Assembly: GCA_028023455.1 (NCBI GenBank)
Contig: JAQFVV010000205.1
Location: 126,001 to 190,000 of the forward strand
DNA: 64,000 nt
From: Epiperipatus broadwayi
Lineage: Eukaryota; Onychophora; Udeonychophora; Euonychophora; Peripatidae
Direction: 5' to 3'
The first letter of the stretch is position 1. Each line of letters begins with the position of its first letter. Shown in pieces: positions 1 to 12,769 of the stretch. The position numbers and the translations under genes are program-made. The notes under the pieces are model-generated. The model had not been told where the DNA came from. It worked only from the letters and a program-made list of their open reading frames with translations, and ran no database searches.

Positions 1-738
1 GGAAGATGAAAAAGAATCATCTATTACTAAATAAAATGTTATTGGATTTTGTGAAACTACAAGAATGTAAAGAGATAACTGATTTTATTAAGTGAACATG
101 GATTGTATTGTAAATGCATATATTGCAAGCACAAGTGGTGTGGGATTCATTTTAAATAACATGGAAGAACAACCTTGTGGAAATGGATGGTGTGTAAGAC
201 ATGAGAGACAAAATTAAATATTCAAATTATTGAAAGCTACCAAATACAGTTAGATGTGATATGTTGAACTATTTCCAGCATATCACATCTAATAATATAC
301 CATCATCACAAACCTTCAGACAAATACCAAAGAAAGTTAATTTAAATTTGGTATCAACTATTTTTCATTGTGATAAAGAATGAGGATTTTATATGGATGC
401 ACCACATGGCTTCAATCAGACAAACAATATTTTGAAATTTGTCATAAAATATTTTAATGGTAAATTTAGAAATGATGGAAATATGAAAGAGGGTTTAGAG
501 TAAATTTGGTTATGTTGAGAGACATAAGAAAAGAAAAGATTTATGGAAGTGACAAAAAATAGATGGAATGAATTTCTAACAGAATAAGACTGTTTTATAA
601 TTAATAGATCATTTTATGTAGAGTATAATATTTGATCCTGAAGTTTAAATTCCTTAGATTGACACCAGTTCTAACATTTATAAGACTCAAACTTCTTTTT
701 CACTCTAAAGCATACTGCCATTTGGTTACCTTACTTCT
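1..738. other. AT-rich stretch without a recognised gene
   Basis: No frame is convincingly coding and no transposon family is recognised. A short hairpin lies at about 250-290, where the motif GATGTGATATG is answered by CATATCACATC. The rest is plain AT-rich sequence. Confidence 0.5.
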
Positions 739-1660
739 AAAAATGTCACTAAATTTACTACTTTCTTTATTTTGTATAATATTTTATATAAACACTATTT
801 GTACATAGTCAAAATAAAAGTCATAGATCAATTCATAGATCACATGACCCTATCTCTTAAGCTTGTAAGTTATAAACTGAGGATTGCCAATTCCTCTACA
901 AGCTTTATGATAAATGCTTAGCCAGAGCCAGCACTTAAAATATCTCTGTCAGGAACCCTCCCCAAACCCCTGACCATGGTTTCGTGCTTTGGCACTCCTC
1001 AGAGAGGTATCAGGGTAGGTTCAGACACTAGATCTAAAAATACCAACCCAAAGCTAAGCACTTAGCTAAAAGTGCTTAGCTTTGGGTTGGTAATTTTACT
1101 ATTTGTACATCTTTCTTTAAACACATTTTAGCAAATTTTTTTTTTTATAAATCTGATATTTCAACTGTTTTGCAATCTTCCTCAGAGCTATGATATAATA
1201 ATGAAATAAAATAAATAACTATTTTAATTTTTAATTTTATTGTATACATTTTTTATTTTTTTATTGTATTATTTATATAGTTATGCAATTTATTTGTCAT
1301 TATATCATATCTCTGAGGAAGACTGCATGATATTTGAAACACCAGAATGTGTGTGTGTGTATATAATCACACAATAAAAATGTTACTAAATCTACCACTT
1401 CCTTTATTTTGCTGTAATATTTTATACAAATACAATTTGCAATCTTACTTAAATACTTTTTTTTAAAAAATTTTTAATGATAAAATCTGACTTTTCAACT
1501 GTCCTACAGTCTTCCTCAGAGTTATGATATAATGACAAATAAAATAAAATAAATAAATTATTTTTTTTTTTTGTAATTTTATTGTTTACATTTTTTCATT
1601 GTATTATTTATATAGTTATTTATTTTATTTGCCATTATATCATAACTCTGGGCAGGAGAG
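739..1660. repeat. Tandem pair of Penelope-type hairpin repeats
   Basis: Two related units lie head to tail: about 739-1372 (interrupted at 807-1097) and about 1373-1660. Both start with AAAAATGT(C/T)ACTAAAT and lead into a hairpin. In unit 1 the arms are about 1158-1236 and 1262-1344; in unit 2 about 1492-1555 and 1580-1651, with the second arm cut short. The hairpin arms carry CTGAGGAAGACTGCA or its complement near a GAAAC, like the hairpin at 46137-46363. This motif resembles the terminal repeats of Penelope-like elements, but no protein domain remains, so the family assignment is an inference. Confidence 0.6.
807..1097. mobile_element. SINE-like insertion with 13-bp target duplication and terminal hairpin
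   Basis: This 291-bp segment is flanked by perfect copies of ACTATTTGTACAT at 794-806 and 1098-1110. The neighbouring paralogous unit (about 1373-1660) lacks the segment at the matching place, so it serves as an empty site. The insert is richer in GC than its surroundings. It ends in a near-perfect hairpin, with a stem of about 21 bp starting ACCAACCCAAAGCTAAGC and a loop of about 8 nt, followed by TAATTTT. A second smaller stem uses GCTTGTA and TACAAGC. No coding frame, clear A or B box, or poly(A) tail is visible. It is probably a short non-autonomous retroelement of unknown family. Confidence 0.65.
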
Positions 1661-1744
1661 TCAAAACAAGAAAATTTTTTTTACTAAAAAGTATTTAAAG
1701 GAAAGTGTACAAATTATATTTTAATTTTTTCATTTTAGATTACT

Positions 1745-1950
1745 CAATATAAGATATGTAAGAGATTATAATAGATGTATGGTTTAAGTCTTAAGTGGGA
1801 TCCCAAGAGGTTATAAAAGATCTAGAAAAAGATCATACTTAAGATGAAGTGATAAAATAAGGAAGTCTATATTGTTGAGAAAAGAAGCTAGGGATTGGAA
1901 AAAGTGTATTACACTTGGAGAACTTGATGCAATGAATTGATGATGATGAT
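1745..1950 (+). mobile_element. RTE-type LINE 3' end fragment
   Basis: Decayed copy of the extreme 3' end of the RTE element seen intact at 26285-28166. It matches the C-terminal coding stretch (conceptually a Trp-Lys-Leu-Gly-Glu-like run near 1900-1925) and ends in the characteristic (TGA)n tail at about 1938-1953. Stops and frameshifts make it non-coding. Confidence 0.6.
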
Positions 1951-2172
1951 GAATACAAAGTAAATGAGATATAAGCTATTAAAAAGTCAGTATTAGTAAT
2001 TAATATCTTTAATCATCAAAAATAAACTAATGGATTTAAACTAAAAATTGTAAATCACTTTAAATTTCAAGAGACTTTAATGTTGACAGATTTGAATGTG
2101 ATCAGTAATAAGCTAATTATCAAAACATCCCTTGATTATCATTTCATATGCTTAAACATGCTGTTACATAAA

Positions 2173-2481
2173 AGTACCAACTCTCCATACAGTAGTGCCA
2201 CCAAGTACAAGCTTTTATAATCAATAGTTGCAGAAAGGTTTATACATAAAATCCCTATCTAGTGGCTACTCATCCAACATCTCCAGACTATTTTTAGATC
2301 CGAAGATCTAAGTGCCGTGCTCTCAAATTCAAGGCTCTTCACTGACAAAAGCCACAAGCTAGAAACTAGTCAGGGAATGTTGGATCAGTAGGTACTATAT
2401 AGGGATTTTATGCACAAAACATCCTGCATCCACTGGTTACAAAAGCTTGTACTTGACACTACTGTATGGAGAGTTGGTACT
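2173..2481. repeat. Long foldback element, family FB1, copy a
   Basis: The two ends are inverted copies: AGTACCAACTCTCCATACAG at the left matches the complement of the right end. Both arms continue through ACAAGCTTTT, CATAAAATCCCTAT and the CTAG-rich centre, so most of the 309 bp folds back on itself. The right arm holds a hammerhead-like core at about 2342-2371, but its first box is mutated (CTGACAA). No protein is encoded. The 61-residue open frame across the right arm is a chance product. Confidence 0.8.
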
Positions 2482-3110
2482 CTTATTAAGAAGGAATTTA
2501 ATACTCTAAAACTGCTCTACTCAAATAGTTGGTTTGTAAAAAAGTTACCAGTAAAATTGAGAAAAAGTGACATGAACAAAAGACAAAATATATAAAAAAT
2601 ATTTAAAATGGCAGCCTCCTGTTACTTAGTAGCTATGTTTTTTTTAAAAATTATACATTTTGTTTATCTTTTTTTTTCAATATTATTTGATTGAATACAT
2701 GTTATTTGTTAAATTTAAAAAATATTAATAATTCTATTCATAAGTTTTAATTTATATATATATTATAATGTATAAATGCTAACACATTTTGAATAATGTT
2801 GTGATCATTTTATGTTAAGTGTAAAATTGTAGTCATACTTTTACTTTAGCATCATTATTTTTTTCAGAAACATTTTTTGTAAAATGATTAAAATTTGGAA
2901 TGTTTCATTGATGGAAGACAATGCAGTGATGTATTTCCAAACATACAGGATCCTACCCTCCTGACTGCACAAAACATGCATTTATGGTGACTTTACAAGC
3001 CATTAGGAATTTCAGGCCACTAATATGAATAATCCATGTTTGTTATTTTGTGTACTGCAATTTAAATTATTACTTTATTTTAATTACAATTAATTGTTGT
3101 ACTTTCATGT
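2482..3110. other. AT-rich stretch without a recognised gene
   Basis: Nothing identifiable is seen. There are poly(A)/poly(T) runs and no credible coding frame. Confidence 0.5.
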
Positions 3111-3111
3111 A

Positions 3112-4590
<1,479 letters not shown>

Positions 4591-4625
4591 AAAACTCTCC
4601 ATACAGTAGTGCCACCTTGTGCCAA
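4591..4625 (+). repeat. FB1 foldback arm fragment
   Basis: Contains ACTCTCCATACAGTAGTGCC, the outer end of an FB1 arm as at 2177-2200. The remainder of the element is absent. Confidence 0.6.
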
Positions 4626-5500
4626 CAGAGATGTTTGCCTGCTTAATAACAGTTATGAGCTAGCGTAAGATATGGTGATCATGTGATGATCATTCTATAG
4701 TTTTATTTGTGAACACTGAAGAAAATTTATTTTTTATTTCTTTGTGCATTTTACATTATAGTACATTTATATGAATAAAAGTATTTCTTAAAAAAATTAT
4801 ATTTTTTATTTTTTAATTTAAATTTCATATAGGCATAAAAACTTTAGATACAATTTAATACCACTAGATGTCAATACCATAAGAGTATTGAATTTTATAT
4901 AAAATTAAAAATACAAGTTTTTCTCTAATTTCTTTGGTAAAATTGTAAGCATGCTATAATGAATATATTGTCATCAGTAATACATATATATATATATATA
5001 TATGCAAAGTTTCAACTAGATCAGAAATGGAGAAGTGGATGAAAATTGAGTAGCAAGATTTCACCAGCAGACAAATAAACAAAAAAAATATATTCAGATA
5101 ACTAAAAGTATATATAAAAAAAGATGATACTATGTGGTTCAAAGAAAATCTGTGTGGAGATGGTAATCTGGACCAACTGATGATTGCTGGTTTAGCATGA
5201 AATACATATATTGGTGATTATTTATCTTTTCGACATATGTGTGTTCAGGTGTATTAGTGTTATGAGATAGTGTGGAGAGTGGTGGGTCATGTGAAAGTCT
5301 GTGCTCATACCCTGTCTATTATATAATATCTTTTGCAATTTTAAGTGAAGAAGTGACATGATATAATTTTTTATTATTAAAAAATGAAAGTGATATATAT
5401 ATATATGTTAGTTTATATATAAAAAATGAAAGTGATATATATATATATGTTAGTTTGTATATAAGGTGAAGCCATGAACTATGCTGTATTTAGCTACACA
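4626..5500. repeat. AT-rich region with TA microsatellites and a short tandem duplication
   Basis: TA repeats lie at about 4982-5003. A unit of about 50 bp (AAAAAATGAAAGTGATATAT followed by TA repeats and GTTAGTTT) occurs twice in direct order at about 5380-5465. No gene is recognised. Confidence 0.6.
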
Positions 5501-5927
5501 TTTTCAATTTTGTTACCAATATAAAAAACAAAAATGTAAATAAACAAACAAAAAAAAAACTTAAAATTTGCAAATTTTATGATATTCAGCAGCCATTTTT
5601 CTGCTCTGAGTGCTGTATACAATTATATATGTTAATAAGAGTTAAAGTTGAAAGCATATACATTCTGTTTTCATTTATTATCTTTTCCAAATTTGATGTG
5701 CTGTATTTTGCATAATAAAATATTTTCTGAATGTAATGCTAAAAGTTTTAAATTTTTTAGAACATACTAAAACTTGATAATGTTTTAAAAATGTCAGAGT
5801 AATTGGAGAGATTCTAATTTCTTACTAACAAGGTCACTATTATGTTTCTATAAGAGAAAAAAAGTTATTGAAAAAAAATGCCTAGAGCATATTAAAAAGC
5901 AATCAACACCAGACATTTTGATATTTA

Positions 5928-6388
5928 AATGTGATATGTTGGACTATTTCCATCATTTATCATTAAATGTTGAACATCTTTAAAATTTTAAATTTTAATT
6001 AAACTTTTCCAAATACAAACATTTGTTAGTAATAATGTACCAAAACAATACAGGTTAGCAAATTACACAATTTCTTGAGTAGTATTATTCTCTATTCTTC
6101 TTCAGATGTTACCAGTATGACCAGTTTACAAAACTAGCATACAAGTTGACTATACACTTTTAGAGTCTTAAATATCAAATTTTAAGACAACACTCTAACT
6201 AAATGAGCTCAGAAGAGTGGAGAGTAGTGCCACTCACAATGTTGTGTAATCCACTAACTTGTGCTATCTATTAGTGTATTATTACTAACAGTTGTTTACA
6301 TTTGGAAAATTTAAAACAAAGTTTAAAATTTTCTAGACATTCAATATTTAATGATAGATGATGGAAATTGTCCAAAACATCACATTTT
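5928..6388. repeat. Foldback element FB2 nested in R-A
   Basis: The arms at about 5928-6110 and 6205-6388 are diverged inverted copies. The left arm reads through GGACTATTTCCATCATTTATC and TTAGTAATAATGTAC; the complement of the right reads GGACAATTTCCATCATCTATC and TTAGTAATAATACAC. About 95 bp of spacer separates the arms. No coding capacity is seen. R-A copy 2 lacks this block, so it is an insertion. Confidence 0.7.
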
Positions 6389-6557
6389 GCTATTTACTTT
6401 ATTTTAAAAATAAAAATATGAAAATTACTGTTTCTTTTCTTATTGCTTCAGTAAATGCACGAGTGAACATCAGTAAAATATATAAAAATGTGTCACCTCA
6501 ATTTATTATAACAATATTACCATTATCTTAAAAATGTTTTTACAACAATCTTGATTT

Positions 6558-6635
6558 GTCAAGCATTGCTGGTTGAGAAATCAGTGGATTAGCGGGTTCA
6601 CTTCTCGGCTGATGCTATGACACATAAGAAAAAAA
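6558..6635 (+). mobile_element. tRNA-Gly-derived SINE, internally deleted, with 13-bp target duplication
   Basis: The segment starts GTCAAGCATTG and ends in GGTTCACTTCTCGGCTGATGC, ATGACACATAAG and a poly(A) tail, the same 3' part as the fuller copies at 24714-24809 and 63051-63162. The middle of the tRNA head is deleted. The duplication ACAATCTTGATTT flanks it at 6545-6557 and 6636-6648, which shows target-primed insertion. Confidence 0.85.
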
Positions 6636-6860
6636 ACAATCTTGATTTATATTACTACTACACACATATAAAAAGCATCTGTGTTATTACATATGTGTGG
6701 ACTGAAAGTATTTTATATTTGCAGTTCAATAAACAATATAGATTCTATTCTAATCATTGTTTAACAATAAAATGGAGCTATTATGTTAAAATGTTGAACG
6801 CGAGGATATTTGTAACAAAATATAGTGTAGTTTACAGATCCACTGTAGTTTAATTATCAA

Positions 6861-7255
6861 TATAAAGAATGTGTCCCAGTGAAAAGGTGACTAGTTCTCT
6901 CTCCAAGATACTGTAGTGCCATCTCTGAATTAATGAATGTATTATATAAAGACATAGTTACATAGTTTAGCTATTTGCCATAAAAAATTTTAATATTAAC
7001 ATGTCTGGTAATTAGTTACAACATGAAATGTGATGTATTTTATGTCTTTGTACATCATCTTAATGTAACCCTATCATCACAATCACTTAAAACATTTTTT
7101 CCCAATTTGAAATAAAATTTAATGTTACCACATTGTTTCATTGTGAATCAAGGTATGAAACAGTCATGTTTAATGGCATAACTTGTGATTCAGATATGCT
7201 AATGCCTTAAAACTTTTGTGATGGATAAATCATTTATTATTAAATAATCTATATT
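6861..7255. other. AT-rich stretch without a recognised gene
   Basis: A weak match to the FB1 outer arm (ACTGTAGTGCCATCTCT) occurs at about 6910-6930. Otherwise nothing is identified. Confidence 0.4.
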
Positions 7256-9470
7256 ATAACGATCCGGGGAAAGTGATGAGCTTAACGTAATCTACACTAC
7301 AGGACACCATCTAGGCATTTGAACCTAGAAAAATTTATAAAGTATGCAGATACGTAAATCAAAAAAAAATTATATTGGTTGATTCCGGTCGTTAGCCCAT
7401 TGTCACTAGCTCAATGGAACAGCAGAGATTTATATTTCATGAATTCTTATCTAAGAATAATTTTTTAAAAAAGAATAAAATAAGCCACTGCCAGTAATTA
7501 ACATACAAACATTTATTTACGCACATATATATAAAATTTAACATTATTATTTTAGCATGTTTACTTTAACATTTAACATTATTTTTAACTTTTATTTCAG
7601 ATTTTAATTTACATTTTAATTTTTATACTATTATAAGTTTGCACAGATGGATTTATAACAGTTGGTTTTATAAATATTGAGTATAGATTGGTTACATAGA
7701 TTACACGGTCAAAAACATTTCAAAGTAAACATAAACGATCAAAATATAAAGTCACTGATGGAAATGCAGAGGGAAATTTATAAGAAACCCAATGGCATTC
7801 ATCATAAGATGCCACAAGACACCAATAACTTAAAAGACATCCGACATAAATACATCTTAGATACTCACCGTAAGGTATCAGTATTTACGGAATGTCTATA
7901 CATTTTGATCAAATATGAAAACCAAAAATATAATTAACCGGTAACGAACTCATGCAAGTGTCTATACCCAACTTAAACTTAATGCATTTTTATTTAGAGT
8001 GTTGAGTATGAATAGACTACATAGATTTGCATTTGAAAAGAAAATATTCTATCCTTATTTAACCTTAGGCCAAAAGTTCGCAGTCAAACCGGCGTCAATC
8101 CATCTGATACATTGATGTATTCAATGTAGCATGAAAATACAACAGCACAATATACTATACTGTCAGGAATGGACATCTGAACAGTATAGTTAGAGAAGAC
8201 ATTGACTCTTGTCCAATACAGGAATATTACATCTGTATGGCAAGAAGAACAATGAAATAATAACTTCATAGGAAGGAACCGCTACCCTTTTTGCTGACTT
8301 ACAATCCCATCCATAGGCAACAAGGTTTTGTGTGGCATATAAAATGATTCTGCCCGAAGTGAACCTCATACTACATCTACTAATTACACCAATATATCCA
8401 ATCCATTGACCTAATTCAACTACGAAACAAATAACCTAAGATTACCCTCCCCTAATATAACTTTACAAATCTATATAGCCTTTCACACCCGACTTAAGTT
8501 TAACATTTATATAATTTAATTTATCGCAAAACAAAAATCATAAATAAAACTTAAAGAACAAAAAAAAAAATAAATGGAAATGATTTTAAAAAAAAAATAC
8601 ATCAAATAAAATTATAACTAATTAATAAATAATTTAGTTTGGTCAGATAGGAATCTATTTCTATATTTTTTTTAAATACAGGGAAAGTTTATATTTTAAA
8701 GTTCTTAATGTTTTCAAATGTTCATTAATTATATATTTCTTACTGTTTTGAAAAATGTCCATAGTCTCTGATTTTTTGTAATGGAAGGTGTTAATTCCCA
8801 CAAAGTCATAAGGAGATCGGTGTGCAGTTCACCGCTGGTCCTTCATGGCTGATGGTATTCTTCCAGGCCTTAATGTCCTGTGGTCCACAATATTGGGAAA
8901 CGATGTTTCATTTTTTTGAACAACTGAAGGAATTGAAAGTGTGTCTTTCAATCCCTTCTCATCCAACCCTCTCCAACTTAACACATATCTGTCATCTTGT
9001 AATAGCTAACTAATAATTTCCAAACTTTCCTTTTATATTAATTTTAAGGATTCAATTGACATTATGTCATCGATGTGATGGTCCTTTCGCTGAGGTCCGA
9101 TTCCATTGTTTTTCTCTCCTATCTGACCGTTGCTTATACATTTAAATGCCCAAGGCTAGTTTACATTTAATTAATTAAAACAATCATTTCCATTTTCTGA
9201 TTACTTAATGTGTTTTCCAAAATTAAAGATATATTTTTATCTCTAAATCTTTTTAAGTTTTTGCTTTTAAAATATTTTTTTTTATTTTTAATAAAGTTTT
9301 ATTTTAATAATTTTTTTTTTCATCTGTGCGATTTTATATATATATATGAGTTTAGTATAGAATTTTAATTTTCAATTTTTAATTCTTAAAAAGGAAGTTT
9401 TATTTGCGAACTTTTATTCTTTTCATGTTTACTAATAAAAAAACGTCGTCTGTGCCCATTACAATATATT
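7256..9470. other. GC/CpG-richer block of unknown nature
   Basis: The sequence from about 7260 to 9470 has more CpG and GC than its surroundings, for example around 7262-7320, 7380-7410, 8075-8100 and 8815-8890. Open frames at 7677-7937 (+) and 8822-9013 (+) show no motif I recognise and are not supported by splice signals. A perfect 12-bp inverted pair, GGTCAGATAGGA at about 8640-8651 and its complement at about 9116-9127, could mark a small element but could also be chance. It may be an old transposon. Confidence 0.35.
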
Positions 9471-9552
9471 GATTTAAAGATAGTGCTTCAGGCAGTTTGA
9501 AGAGAGAAGCAGCACATTTTTACTGGAACACATGGTATCTTTATTGCCTATG

Positions 9553-9815
9553 CCATCATCATCATCATTTTCAACCATCATCGATCCACTGCAGAATGAA
9601 AACCTCTCCTAGATCAACCCATCTTCTCTGATCTCTAGCCTCTGTTCTCTACATCACTCAGTACAATCCTTTATTTCATCCATGCATCTCAGATATGGTC
9701 TCCTTCTAGGACTTTTACAATCACTTAGAATCCAGTTTAACATTTCAACTGTCCATCTATTATTATCTTTTCTAGCAATATGTCTAGCTTAATTACACTT
9801 CAGTCTCTTAATTTA
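9553..9815 (-). mobile_element. RTE-type LINE 3' fragment
   Basis: Minus-strand copy of the C-terminal coding part and (TGA)n tail of the RTE at 26285-28166. It begins in the CATCATCATCATCAT tail and follows the same order: the CACTGCAG region, the Arg/Lys-rich stretch, and the cognate of the Trp-Ala-Gly-His-Ile-Ala-Arg segment. It ends about 250 bp in, so it is heavily 5'-truncated, and it has frame-breaking changes. Confidence 0.85.
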
Positions 9816-12230
9816 AAAAAAAATATCATTCACACACATTTATTCTACCTCCTGATATTTCAGTTAACAGCTATCAGCCAACTGATAAGTAAAACCATAG
9901 TGTTTCTTGATCTTAAACTCAGTGGTAAAATGCCAAGAAACTCATCATACTAATTAATATGTGTAGGTGAGCAATCCAGCTATATTGGTATACTAGATGA
10001 ATAATTACATGGTAATATCAGCTGCAAGGATAAGAACTATGGAGTGGACATTAAGAATTTGCCAATCTTCAAGAGGAATCAAAGAATATCCTTTCAGTTA
10101 ATAGCAAATTTGCTTTCTGCAGTTAAATTTTATTTAAGATTAACTTTTCTAAATTTCTGTTTCTTATATAATTGTCAAATATAAAAGCAAAGTAAATTTT
10201 ATTAATCAGAATCAAACCGCAAAGGTACCAAAGTGCTATCCATACTATTTAATAAGATTATAAATTGACTGAGTATGATTAAGTTTTAACAGTATAATAT
10301 GCAAGATGTGCTATCCAATATGCACATTGATATAACAATGACATAATCAAGTGGTTAGTTTCTTATCAATAATGACAAATATAATAGTGATTGTAAAAGG
10401 GTGTTTTTCAAAATATTTCTCTATATAAAATTTTTATTTTCTCTGTTGTCTGAATAGTGAATGTATGTTTATCCATGAATGTTTGTCTGCAAGGCTGCCA
10501 TATGTCAAATTCACAACCAATTAAAAATACTCTGTTTATGCAAAGGAACCATTAATAAAACATAATTTTTATATGTCAAATTCACATAACAAATAAAACA
10601 GGTAATGAGAAACAGACAGACTTTCAGGTCTGCTAAATTTTTCATATTTATTTATATATTAAAATCTTTTGTTTAATTTACATTACATCTTAAAAAAAAA
10701 TTGCTAAAGCAACTAATTAAAAAAAATATTACAAAATTGAAGGCCTGAAAAGGGTGTCATTTTAGTATTTGGCTATTAATAAATTGGAATTTTTAGAGTT
10801 GCCAGTAATCCTGTCAAATTCGCAAATCAAATATAACAGGTATATTTAAAAAATTTAATTTTAATTTACCTTTATTAATAGTTTTGTAGACCAGGCCTTC
10901 GGTCATGTACAGAAAACTATTAAAACTAAAGGTATTTAAAAAAAATATTGCAAATATTATATTTAATAATACATAATTTTTATTATGAAGGACTTAACAG
11001 TGTTAAATTTACATATAAAACTGATGGTCTTTTAAAAGGCCAGGTACATCAGGTATTTCTATAATTTACAGTACTTTAAAAATGTATTTATATATTTTTT
11101 TAATATCATTTTTGTTATTTTAATAAAATTGACTTTAGGCTTCAACCTGTGAGCCACGGACCGTATACAACAGCCCGTGTTCGAATATTTGTCACTACTG
11201 TTGCAAGTCATTCATAATTGCTTTATTCTGACAACAATAGTTTAATTTTTTGTGTGTGCATGTTTGAGTGGAAATTTTCTTATAATATATTGTAGGAAGG
11301 GGATAGGATGAAATTTAGCAACTGCGCCCACATGTTAAATACCCATGGCAATTTGATTCTATAATTAAACTTAAAATGGTTATCTAATTTTAATATTCAT
11401 TAGCCCTAAACTATTTCTAGCATTATAATAACTGTTCATTTGATTCATTTAAAACATCTACTTCTAATAGTGTTTTTTTTTTATAATTATTTTCAAAACT
11501 ACTTCTTCCCTTCTCTTGCCGATTATGCTATATTTAACTTTAAAAGAAAAGAAACATATATATTTAAAAAAGGAAACAGTACGGTGTTTAATTAATCATT
11601 AAATTTTACATACTTTATAACTTAATTAAAGCGCTTTTAATTAGTTAAGCAAATTTAAGTCAGTTCTTCACACCAGGGGGTTATAGAGATATCATTTCAA
11701 GATGCTTCTGATATAAAAATGTTTAGCAAGATACATTTTCACTCTCTTGAGATAAAATAATTTCCGTCATCACAATTATTAACTGGTTAATGTTAGTTTT
11801 TTTTTTTTATAATTTTTATTAGCTTATTAGTAACTTTATTCTTATCTAACAAATTAATACTTGTTACACAGATGTTTGAAAATATTTTTTTGTGATTATG
11901 TTTGCGCCTATTTAAAAAGTGTTTAACGGATTTGAAATAAGATTATATATATATTTTAAATTAAGCGCAGCCATTCACAAATAAAACTTTAGCCAAAATT
12001 AATGTACAAATTTATTATCAACGATTTCCCCGCCAAGACAAATTTCTCAAGAGTAACATACATATATAAAGTAGCCACTCCTGAAAGAATTTGACTATTC
12101 CAAACCTAAGGAAAGAAAAGAAATGAAAAAAAAAACTGCTTTAAAAATGGTGTTTGTAATGACTACGTAAACCAATCTTTGAGCACAAACACATCCCCAT
12201 ATAGAATAGGCGAGTTCATTTTTCTGTTTA
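9816..12230. other. AT-rich stretch without a recognised gene
   Basis: No coding exon is recognised. A local hairpin lies at about 10867-10934, with arms starting TACCTTTATTAATAGTTTT. A tRNA T-arm-like stretch (CCCGTGTTCGAATATTTG) occurs at about 11173-11190 without an A box in the right place. Confidence 0.45.
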
Positions 12231-12724
12231 TTTGATATTTTGAGATCCCATTTCTTTCTGAAATCGCTTCACTTCATCTAATTGTTGCTCTCCAATGTAT
12301 GCTACACTTTATCTTATCTACCCAATGGAGACAATATCGAACTTTGCTGTGTACTGATTAAATTGCGTAAATACTAAATAAAGTTATATATGTCTGCGTG
12401 TAAAATTAGTCAATATAAAACAATAAGTCATTCTAGAAATAATTAAAATGCATAAGTTTCCAAATGCCAAGATAATCTGGATATGCTATTTTTTATGCAA
12501 ATGATCTCTCCAAATAAATGGACTGTCTAAAATGTCAGTGGAAGAGTAAGAATATAGCCAAAGAGCAGTTGAATGCTAAGTATAAGGTGAGCAGTAAGGC
12601 ATCTACAAAACCAGGAATCTGAGAGCGGTAAAATAGACCGAAGAGAACACTGTGGCAAAAAGTTAACAAAGAAGAGTTAATAGAGTGAAATAAAGTACTG
12701 TACAAGAAATTCAACATTAATCCT

Positions 12725-12763
12725 AATTATGCATGCACAATACAAAACTGTGCATGCATAATT
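12725..12763. repeat. Perfect 15-bp inverted repeat
   Basis: AATTATGCATGCACA at 12725-12739 is matched by its exact complement at 12749-12763 around a 9-nt loop. It stands alone in AT-rich DNA and could be a small palindromic element. Confidence 0.8.
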
Positions 12764-12769
12764 AAGATT

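Larger units (their letters stand above)
5510..6860 (+). repeat. Repeat family R-A, copy 1, with nested insertions
   Basis: This region matches 38915-39570 on the same strand and about 35690-36010 in inverse orientation. Shared landmarks include AAATTTGATGTGCTGTATTT, AATGCTAAAAGTTTTA, the GAGAGATT(C/A)TAATTTCTT block and TATTCTATTCTAATCA. Copy 1 is longer because a foldback (about 5928-6388) and a SINE (6558-6635) are inserted in it. No protein motif was identified and its class is unknown. Confidence 0.6.

Noticed and set aside
8640-9127. Small DNA transposon with 12-bp inverted ends GGTCAGATAGGA
   Set aside because: A 12-bp inverted pair at this distance can arise by chance in 64 kb, and no target duplication is seen.
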